This document shows, piece after piece, positions 54,804 to 64,000 of a stretch of DNA of 64,000 bases. The DNA is from Arcuatula senhousia (lineage: Eukaryota; Mollusca; Bivalvia; Mytilida; Mytilidae). Each line of letters opens with the position of its first letter. The stretch's first letter is position 1. Position numbers and translations under genes: made by a program. The notes under the pieces were generated by a model, which was given only the letters and a program-made list of their open reading frames with translations, was not told where the DNA came from and made no database searches. The DNA is taken from contig OZ020306.1 in assembly GCA_963971305.1 (NCBI GenBank), forward strand, positions 58,440,686 through 58,504,685. Reading direction: 5' to 3'.

Positions 54804-57427
54804 CTAGGTATAATTGTGATCGCAAAGCAAGTCACAGATGTCCCCTCACGTACCCCTCTTTGTTAATATCTGGCTTCTTTGAACACATTTTTCTGTTCAC
54901 CATCCATTATAATGCTAGAATATCAATTTTCGTTTAAATCTGAACAATTTGAATTTTTCCGAAAGTGGCAGCCATTTTGAATTTTTTGACATTTTCGACA
55001 ACACTTCTCAATTCAATATCCTTTAAAACCCATAGATATCAATTTTCGTTTAAATCAGAACAAGTTAAATCTTTACCGGAAGTGGCGGCCATTTTCAATT
55101 TTTCGACAACGCGCCTCAATTCGTTATCATTCTAAACCCATAGATATCAATTTTGGTTAAAATCGGAGCAAGTTGAATTTTTAACGAATGTGGCGGCCAT
55201 TTTGAATTTTTCGACATTTTCGACAACGTGCATCAATTCGCCATCCTTCAAAACCCTTAGATATCAATTTTCGTTAAAATCGAAGCAAGTTGAATTTTTA
55301 CCGGAAGTGGCGGCCATTTTGAATTTTTCGACATTTTCGACAACGCGCCTCAATTCGCCATCCTTCAAAACCCTTAGATATCAATTTTCGTTAAAATCGG
55401 AGCAAGTTGAATTTTTACCGGAAGTGGCGGCCATTTTGAATTTTTCGACATTTTCGACGATGTGTCTGAATTTGCCACCCTTCAAAACCCCTCGATATCA
55501 ATTTCCGTTAAAATCAGAGCAAGTTCAATTTTTACCGGAAGTGGCGGCCATTTTGAAAGTGGTGGCCGATAAAAATAATTCGATACCAGAAATGAACTCA
55601 GCATACCCCAATTACCTTTACTACCAATTTTCATTAAAATCGGACCAAGTTTAATTTTAATCGGAAATGGCGGCCATTTTGAAAATGGCAGACGAAAAAA
55701 AAAATTGGATACCGAAAATAACTCGGCATAACCCAATTACCCTAAATACAAATTTTCATTTAAATATAATGAAGTTTAAAATTTTTCCAAAAATTCAATT
55801 TGGATTATCTCCCCTTTAAAACATTTTTTTTTCGTTTTTTTGCAAAATTTTGAAAACGGTAAGTCCGATTTTAAAAATTCTTTTTTTGTATGATACCTCT
55901 TATATATACCTACTACATAGTGAAAGGAATTTTCCCTAATCCAGCCGGTTTGGAAATGCCAGTAAAAATTCAACTTTGATTTTGAGGAGCCATTTTCAGG
56001 CCCCTATTTACCCTATAAGGGGCCGTTTGATTTTGACGAAAAAACCTGATTACACAATTTCACACTCCATACTCTTGATATATGAAGTTCCAGCTTCCTA
56101 CCAAAAACAATATGTCCCCGACACTTCGTGTTCGGGGACATAATAAAAATAAATATTGATGATATGATCTCAGAGATCATGAATGGCTCCCAAACGACGG
56201 CACCATGTCGACAACTGATATCTTCACGGAAACCAAATATGGTTAAAATCCAACTGTGGGAGTGTAGTGAAAATGGCCGCCATAGAAATTCCAGAAGTCG
56301 AATCAACATTCTGAGTGCACCATTGAATTCGGCATACCTGATTTACCCAGATGACTTATACTCGTAAGCATTTGACTAACTTTAATTTTCGGTCTATTTT
56401 TAGAAATCAAAATGGCCGCCATTTGGAAACCGGAAGTCGGATCGAAATTCCGATTGCATCATTGAACTCAGCATACCTGATTTACCCAGATGACCCATTT
56501 TCAAGAAGACTCTACAAACTTTATTTTTTGGCTATTTTTAGATATCAAAATGGCCGCCATTAGGAAACCGGAAGTCGGATCGAAATTCCGATTGCATCAT
56601 TGAACTCAGCATACCTGATTTATCCAGATGACCCATTTTCAAGAAGATTCGACAAACTTTATTTTTTGGCTATTTTTAGAAATCAAAATGGCCGCCATTT
56701 GGAAACCGGAAGTCGGATCGAAATTCCGATTGCATCATTGAACTCAGCATACCTGATTCACCCAGATGACCAATTTTCAAGAAGATTCGACAAACTTTAA
56801 TTCTTGGCTATTTTTAGAAATCAAAAATGGCCGCCATTTGGAAACCGGAAGTCGGATCGAAATTCCGATTGCATCATTGAACTCAGCATACCTGATTTAC
56901 CCAGATGACCCATTTTCAAGAAGATTCGACAAACTTTAGTTTTTGGCTATTTTTAGAAATCAAAATGGCCGCCATTTGGAAACCGGAAGTCGGATCCGAA
57001 TTCCGATTGCAAATTTGAATTCAGCATACCTGATTTACCCAGATGACAGATTTTCGTGAAGATATGACAAATTTTAATTTTTGGTTATTTTAGAAATTTC
57101 TAGAAAATTCATATTTTTGCATTTTACGGAAAAACCGTAAATATCGCTTCCGAATTTTTTTTCGTATTTTTGTTGTACCCATCATGCTCTACAATCATAC
57201 CAAGTTTCAAAGTCCTGGCCACCTAGGTTCCAGAGATATAAGATTGTCCGAAATCTGGAACATTTCCCGTTGCCATGGTAACCGTAGCCATTTTGAAAAT
57301 TTCCCACGCATTTGGCACAATTTCTCATAAGGGTCTATACTTGGGGAACATTTCATAATGTTTCGATAAACAGTTTACGAGAAAACTTCCGGACAAAAAT
57401 TTAGGGCGGAAGAAAGAATAATAATAA
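54804..57427 (+). mobile_element. tandem-core elements, two modules
   Basis: CTAGGTATAATTGTGATCGC start. The first core has about five units of about 118 bp with ACCGGAAGTGGCGGCCATTT (54950-55560), then a 3' module and hairpin 56112-56141. From about 56150 a second core has five to six units of about 136 bp (AACCGGAAGTCGGATCGAAA, CTCAGCATACCTGATTTACC). It ends AATAATAATAA at 57427. Confidence 0.7.
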
Positions 57428-59289
57428 CTAGTTCTAATTGTGATCGCAAGCGAGTCACATACATGTCCCCTCACGTACCCCTCTTTGACAATATTTCTGG
57501 CTTTTGATGGAACCCTGTTTAAGCAATGACGCCCTTATCATTCCATTGAAGCACCCTTTTTACAAGCATTGGTAGCGTACTTGTAAACTATTGTGGTGAC
57601 TAGCGAGCATAACTACCGCTCTCGTCCTCCACAATGGAGCCACTCTTCAATGAAATGCTAAGAACGTTACGGAGAAGCTTTTGGTTGACATCCATATAAG
57701 ATATTATTCTCCCTTAATCTCATATGGTCGAGAAGAGTCACACAGTCGCATCCAAAAGCTGTTGCATCAGACCATAAACAAAATTTGATGCTAAAAATGA
57801 ACTCCCCATACCACAATTACCCTGTATATTAATTTTCATTAAAATCGGAGCAAGTCTAATTTTGGCGGGAAATGGCAGCCCTTTTGAAAATGGCCGACAA
57901 TAAAAAATTTTCGATGTCGAAAATCAACTCCCCATACCACTATTACCTTACATGCCAGTTTTCGTCAAAATACAAGTAACTTTAATTTTGGCGGGAAACG
58001 GCAGCCATTTTGAAAATGGCCGACGATGAAAAATTTTTAATGTTAAAAATCAACTCGCCATACCACTATTACCTTATATACCAGTTTTCATCAAAATCTG
58101 AGTAACTTTAATTTTGGCGGGAAACGGCGGCCATTTTGAAAATGGCCGACGATGAAAAATTTTTATTGTCAAAAATCAACTCACCATACCACTATTTCCT
58201 TATATATTAATTTTCATCAAAATCGGAGCAAGTTTAATTTTGGGGGGAAACGGCGGCCATTTTGAAAATGGCCGACGATAAAAAATAATTAATGTCAAAA
58301 ATCAAATCCCCATACCACTATTACCTTATATACCAGTTTTCATCAAAATCTGAGTAACTTTAATTTTGGCGGGAAACGGCGGCCATTTTGAAAATGGCCG
58401 ACGATGAAAAATTTTTATTGTCAAAAATCAACTCACCATACCACTATTTCCTTATATATTAATTTTCATCAAAATCGGAGCAAGTTTAATTTTGGCGGGA
58501 AACGGCGGTCATTTTGAAAATGGCCGACGATAAAAAAAAATTAATGTCAAAAATCAAATCCCCATTCCACTATTACCTTATATACCAGTTTTCATCAAAA
58601 TCTGAGTAACTTTAATTTTGGCGGGAAACGGCGGCCATTTTGAAAATGGCCGACGATAAAAAAAAATTCGATGTCAAAAATCAACTCGCCATACCACTAT
58701 TACCTTATATACCAATTTTCATCAAAATCGGAGCAAGTTTAAATTTTGGCGGGAAAATGGCAGCCATTTTAGCCGCCATTTTGAAAATGGCCGTCAAAAA
58801 AAAATTCGATTCCAAAAATGAACTCGGCATACCACTATTACCTTGTAAACCAATTTTCATTCAGAAATAACAAAGTTGAGATTTTTTTTCATTACTATTA
58901 CAAAATATATTGAACAAAGAAAGATAACTCAATCTTACAAAATAATTAATTTTCGATTTTTTGCAAAATTTTGAAAACGGTTAGTCCAATTTTCAAATTT
59001 TTTTTTTAAATGAAAGGTATTGAAAGTCTACACTTACCCTATAAAGGAATTTGTCCTACCCCTACCGGATCAGAAATGCCAGGAAAAATTCAACTTCGGT
59101 TTCGAGGAGCCATTTTGAGGCCCTTTTTTTACCTATAAGGGGTCGTTCGATTTCGACGAAAAATACAAAAAGCACAATCTCCCATTCCATACTCTTGATA
59201 TATGAAGATTCAGCTTCCTACCATAAAAGATGTCCAAAAAAATGAGGTGGACAAGTTCACGGTCCAGGATACCGAGAAAAATAATAATA
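57428..59289 (+). mobile_element. tandem-core element, family A with long 5' part
   Basis: CTAG start with the same 5' unique part as 48078-48420, then about eight core units, end unit, 3' module, AATAATAATAA. Confidence 0.75.
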
Positions 59290-59772
59290 AGTACTGACTG
59301 TGTTGGGGATGCCCAACACAAAAATGTCTCCCAAACGAACCCAGTTTTGACCTCGTATTATGATTCTCCATCTTTTATAACCCCAAGATACAAAATTTTG
59401 TCGAAATTGAAACATTTTGAAGATTTTCCCATTTTCGGGCCAGAAAAATCACATTTTCGCAATTAACTCGAAAACCGTAAATATCGCTTCAAAATTTTTT
59501 TTCGTATAATTGAAAAGCTCCTTTTGCTCTGTCCATCTACAAAATTTCAGCCTCCTACGCACCTAGGTTACCGAGATATTGCAATGTCCTATATTATGAA
59601 CTTTCGTTAATTACACGGAAACGGCGGCCATTTTGAAAATTTTGAAATGTCCGTGCACACCTGCAATAATCCATCTACCATCCTACAATGTTTCGTGCAA
59701 ATCCCCTCAGGCGTTTTAGAGAAAACGCGCGGACACGTTCATGCCGCGGAGAAAGAAGAAGAAAAATAATAA
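59290..59772 (+). mobile_element. hairpin element, family B
   Basis: AGTACTGACTGTGTTGGGG start; close to 52562-53030 but without the 3' hairpins. Ends GAAAAATAATAA. Confidence 0.7.
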
Positions 59773-61966
59773 CTAGGTATAATTGTGATCGCAAAGCGAG
59801 TCACAAATGTCCCCTCACGTACCCCTCTTTGTTAATATCCGGCTTATTCAAGAACATTTTTCTGTTCGCCATCCAATATAAAGCTTAGATATCAATTTTC
59901 GTTAAAATCGGAGTAAGTAGAATTTTTACCGGAAGTGGCGGCCATTTTGAATTTTTTGACATTTTCGCCTTCATGCCTCAATTCGCCATCCTTTAAAACC
60001 CCTAGATATCAATTTTCGTTAAAATCGGAGCAAAGTGAATTTTTACCGGAAGTGGCGGCCATTTTGAATTTTTCGAAATTTTCGACTTCACGCCTCAATT
60101 TTCTATCATTTAAAACCCCTAGATATCAATTTTCGTTAAAATCCGAGCAAGTTGAATTTTTACCGGAAGTGGCGGCCATTTTGAATTTTTCGACATTTTC
60201 GACTTCACGCCTCAATTCGCCATCCTTTAAAACCCCTAGATATCAATTTTCGTTAAAATCAGAGCAAGTTGAATTTTTACCGGAAGTGGCGGCCATTTTG
60301 AATTTTTCGACATTTTCGACTTCACGGCTCAATTCGCCATCCTTAAAAACCTCTAAATATCAATTTTCGTTAAAATCCAAGGGTGCAAGACATAGTTATT
60401 CAAAATGACGTCATCAGACAAAAGCAATGTCACTTCCATTCAATGAAGAAAATCTGGCTATCACTTGTACTATGAACATTTATATATCAATAAAAAGATA
60501 AAACTTCACTCTTTCTGGTGTTCTTGATCTTATAAAGATATTTAACACAGAAATTGTTTTAAAAAGTGCCAAAATCTGACAAAGAGGGGTGTATTTCAAT
60601 GAAAAATTTACAGGTGCAATCTCATTTTTAAGACCTGAATTTGATCATTTCTATAAATATGCCAAAACCTGAACACAGAATATCTAAAAGAGCATGTCTC
60701 ATAGTTTTAACTGTGAAAATATTGGGGTACATTATGTTGCATTTTTCAGAAATATTTTTGTTTGCATAAAAAGTGGCAGTTTGTCACATGGAAAAAATTG
60801 TCCTTTTTGTAGTTATCCCCCTTCATACAAATATCAACATAAAAATACTTTATTTTGCAAAAGCAGACCTGACTTAAAGTTTTCTATGCAGAGGAGCATG
60901 TAAACAATCACAAGAGTGCAAAATAAATGGTCATTCTTACTTCCGGTATAAAAATAGACAGGATTCCCTCCACTCATTGGTCAATTTATTGGGCTACCAC
61001 CACTAGTATTTTATACGAAACTGTGTATGGCATCGCAAGCAAGTTGAATTTTTACCGGAAGTGGCGGCCATTTTGAATTTTTCGACATTTTCGACTTCAC
61101 GCCTCAATTCGCCATCCTTTAAAACTCCTAGATATCAATTTTCGTTAAAATTGGAGCAAGTTGAATTTTTACCGGAAGTGGCGGCCATTTTGAATTTTTT
61201 GACATTTTCGACTTCACGCCTCAATTCGCCATCTTTTAAAACCCCTAGATATCAATTTTCGTGAAAATCGGAGCAAGTTGAATTTTTACCGGAAGTGGCG
61301 GCTATTTTGAAAATAGCGGTCGATAAAAAAATTTTGATACCAAAAATTAACTCGGCATATCACTATTACCTTATAGACCAATTTTCATCAATTTTGGAGC
61401 AAGTTTCAATTTTGGCGGGAAACGATTGGCCATTTTGAAAATCGACCAAAGTTTTTTTTGAGACCAAAAATCATTTTGGCATATCTCATTTACTTTCTAC
61501 ACCAAAACCTGTATAAAAGTAGTCAGCGATATTTAATTAATAAAATTTTACCTAGAAATACTAAAGATTTGATATAATTTTAATTAATGTGGTATTCAAT
61601 TATCTCCCCTTTTTTCGAATTTTTGCAAATATTTTGAAAACGGTAAGTCCGATTTTCAAAATTCTTTTTTTGTATGATACCTCTTATATATACCTACTAC
61701 ATAGTGAAAGGAATTTTTCCTAATCCAGCCGGTTTGGAAATGCCAGTAAAAATTCAACTTTGATTTTGAGGAGCCATTTTCAGGCCCCTTTTTACCAAAT
61801 AAGGGGTCACTTGATTTTGACGAAAAAATCTGATTACACAATTTCACACTCCATACTCTTGATATATGAAGTTTCAGCTTCCTACCTTTAAAGATGTTCT
61901 TTAAATCGAGTGGACAAGTTCACACTAAAGAATACTAAGAATAATAATAATAAAAAAAAAAAATAA
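59773..61966 (+). mobile_element. tandem-core element, CTAGGTATAATTG type, with an insertion
   Basis: CTAGGTATAATTGTGATCGC start; units of about 118 bp with ACCGGAAGTGGCGGCCATTT (59925-60380 and 61035-61300), then a 3' module related to 55790-56100 and a TAA end. The array is interrupted by unrelated sequence at about 60383-61033. Confidence 0.7.
60383..61033. other. 650-bp unrelated insertion in a tandem array
   Basis: The repeat phrase stops at GTTAAAATCCAAG and resumes at GCAAGCAAGTTGAATTTTTA. The insert has no terminal repeats that I could define and no recognisable coding sequence. Confidence 0.55.
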
Positions 61967-62416
61967 CTAGCTATAATTTGTGTTGGGATGCCAACACACA
62001 AGTCGCCCAAAATCGCCTTGGATACTTTTTCTTCCCATTCAGTGCAATAAAATATGTATAGAAATAAAATTTCATTGAAATCGGACAAAGTTCACATTTC
62101 TAAGGGGGGCGGGTGTAGTAAAATGGCCGCCATTTTGAAACCGGAAGTCGGATTTCAAATCTGGTTGCAGATTTGAATTCAGCATACCCGTTTTACCCAG
62201 ATGACCAATTTTCAAGACGATCCGATGAAAAAAAAATTTCCGCCCACTTTTTCCGACGGCCGCCATTTTGAAACGGCGGCCATCTTGAAAATTTCAAAAC
62301 TTGATTACACGCCTTTGAGGGACCCACTATCCAATCCAACAAGTGTTGTTCAATTTCCTTGAACCATTTTCTTGTATTAGGGAGGACAACTTTACGATAA
62401 AGAATCAGAAGAATAA
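61967..62416 (+). mobile_element. hairpin element, family B variant
   Basis: CTAGCTATAATTTG start with TGTGTTGG/CCAACACA hairpin; body with GGGGGGCGGGTGTAGTAAAA as at 54575. Ends CAGAAGAATAA. Confidence 0.7.
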
Positions 62417-63575
62417 CTAGTTCTAATTGTGATCGCAAGCGAGTCACAAAAATGTCCCCTCACGTACCCCTCTTTGTCAATGTCTTAACTTAATTTATCC
62501 AATTTTCATCAAAATAGGAGTAAGTTTAATTTTGGCGGGAAACGGCGGCCATTTTTAAAATGGCCGACAATAGAAATATTTCGATGTCAAAAATCAACTC
62601 ACCATACATATATTACCTTATATACCAATTTTCGTTAAAATCTGAGTAAATTTAATTTTGGCGGGAAATGGCGGCCATTTTGAAAATGGCCGACGATAAA
62701 AAAATTTTGATGTCAAAAATCAACTTGCCATATCACTATTACCTTAAATACCAATTTTCATTAAAATCGGAGTAATTTTAATTTTAGCGGGAAATGGCGG
62801 CCATTTTGAAAATGGATGCCCCAAAAAAAATTTCGATTCCAAAATTGAACTCGGCATACCACTATTACCTTGTAAACCAATTTTCATCAAAATCAGAATA
62901 ACTTTAATTTTGACGGGAAACGGCGGCCATTTTGAAAATGGCCGACGATAAAAAAAATTTTGATGTCAAAAATCAACTCGCCATACCACAATTACCTTAT
63001 ATACCAATTTTCATTAAAATCGGAGTAATTTTAATTTTGGCGGGAAATGGCGGCCATTTTTAAAATGGCCGCCCAAAAAAAAATTTCGATTCCAAAATTG
63101 AACTCGGCATACCACTATTACCTTGTAAACCAATTTTCATTAAGAAATAACAAAGTTGAGAATTTTTTTCATTAATATCACAAAATATATGGTACAAAGA
63201 AAGATAACTCAATCTTACAAAAAAATAATTTTCGATTTTTTGCAAAATTTTGAAAACGGTAAGTCCGATTTTCAAAATTTTTTTTTTAAATGAAAGGTAT
63301 TGTATATTCGCACTTAACCTATAAGGGAATTTTTCCTACCCCTGCCGGATCAGAAATGCCAGGAAAAATTCAACTTCGGTTTCGAGGAGCCATTTTGAGG
63401 CCCTTTTTTTACCTATATGGGGTCGTTCGATTTCGGCGAAAAATACAAAAAGCACAATCTCCCATTCCATACTCTTGATTTATGAATTTTCAGCTTCCTA
63501 CCTTAAAAGATGTCGAAAAAATGAGGTGGACAAGTTCACGATCCAGAATACCGAGAAAAATAATAATAATAATAA
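62417..63575 (+). mobile_element. tandem-core element, family A
   Basis: CTAG start, about five core units, 3' module nearly identical to that of 53161-54443, (TAA)n end. Confidence 0.75.
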
Positions 63576-64000
63576 CTAGTTCTAATTGTGATCGCAAGCG
63601 AGTCACAAAAATGTCCCCTCACGTACCCCTCTTTGTCAATGTCTCTTGGCATTTGAGATAACTTAATATATCCAATTTTCATCAAAATAGGAGTAAGTTT
63701 AATTTTGGCGGGAAACGGCAGCCATTTTGAAAATGGCCGACGATAAAAAAATTTTGATGTCAAAAATAAACTCGCCATACCACTATTACCTTCTATAATA
63801 ATTTTCATCAAAATTGGAGTAACTTTAATTTTTGCGGGAAACGGCGGCCATTTTGAAAATGGCCGACGGAAAAAAAATTTTGATGTCAAAAATAAACTCG
63901 CCATACCACTATTACCTTATATACCAGTTTTCATCAAAATTGGAGTAACTTTAATTTTGGCGGGAAACGGCGGCCATATTGAAAATGGCCGACGATGAAA
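63576..64000 (+). mobile_element. tandem-core element, family A, cut by the window end
   Basis: CTAG start and the first three core units; continues beyond the window. Confidence 0.75.

Noticed and set aside
55190..55654. Open frame encoding repeated MAAILNFSTFSTT-like blocks, also at 59935-60408 and 61061-61264
   Set aside because: It simply translates tandem core units whose length is a multiple of three or nearly so; no start context or selection signal.

Overview
The window is eukaryotic genomic DNA: AT-rich, intron-containing, with almost no intact long reading frame and dense layers of transposable elements. Repeat style points to a mollusc, most likely a bivalve: a roughly 487-bp SINE-like retroposon with a CACT-type tail, hairpin-ended elements with tandem-repeat cores, and the ATGCCTGTACCAAGTCAGGA repeat. 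The species cannot be named from the sequence alone. No rRNA, tRNA or CRISPR feature was seen.

Layout. 1-4600: degenerate remnants (end of a rolling-circle-like element, reverse-transcriptase C-terminal fragment split by an insertion, SINE pieces, a foldback). 4603-9256: a Ty3/gypsy-type LTR retrotransposon on the minus strand with two nearly identical LTRs, a 5-bp target duplication and a gag-pol broken into five frames. 8951-30995: a very large, nearly identical inverted repeat (left arm 8951-20994, right arm 22482-30995, spacer 20995-22481). Each arm carries, from outside in, a gypsy LTR, a Merlin/ISXO2-like transposase remnant, a Helitron/Helentron-like element, a gypsy integrase remnant, and a two-exon gene for a HIRAN-like protein. 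The left arm alone also carries a 3.0-kb TIR element and a SINE; the right arm keeps the matching empty sites. 31000-33660: tandem-repeat elements. 33660-38184: an intron-containing gene on the minus strand for a transposase-like zinc protein, ending at a 28-bp terminal repeat. 38185-46100: pol tail, a YqaJ-like remnant, two MITE-like elements made of short repeated words, exon-like pieces and a SINE. 46107-64000: about 16 tandem-repeat elements joined head to tail, all in the same orientation.

Main result. The same 28-bp terminus (begins CAGTCCTGGACTTC) lies at 13413-13440 and, inverted, at 38157-38184. The outer flanks carry the 5-bp duplication ATGAT, and they are two consecutive parts of one gypsy pol gene whose frame would be continuous if the insert plus one ATGAT copy were absent. 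So 13413-38184 reads as a single large DNA transposon that landed in a retrotransposon. It carries a HIRAN-like gene reading inward from one end, a multi-exon transposase-like gene reading inward from the other, and probably 3' exons (21091-22525) ending in an RGG/RG tail. It was later disrupted by an inverted duplication (real, or made in assembly by joining two haplotypes head to head) and by nested insertions. I cannot place the transposase-like protein in a known superfamily by eye.
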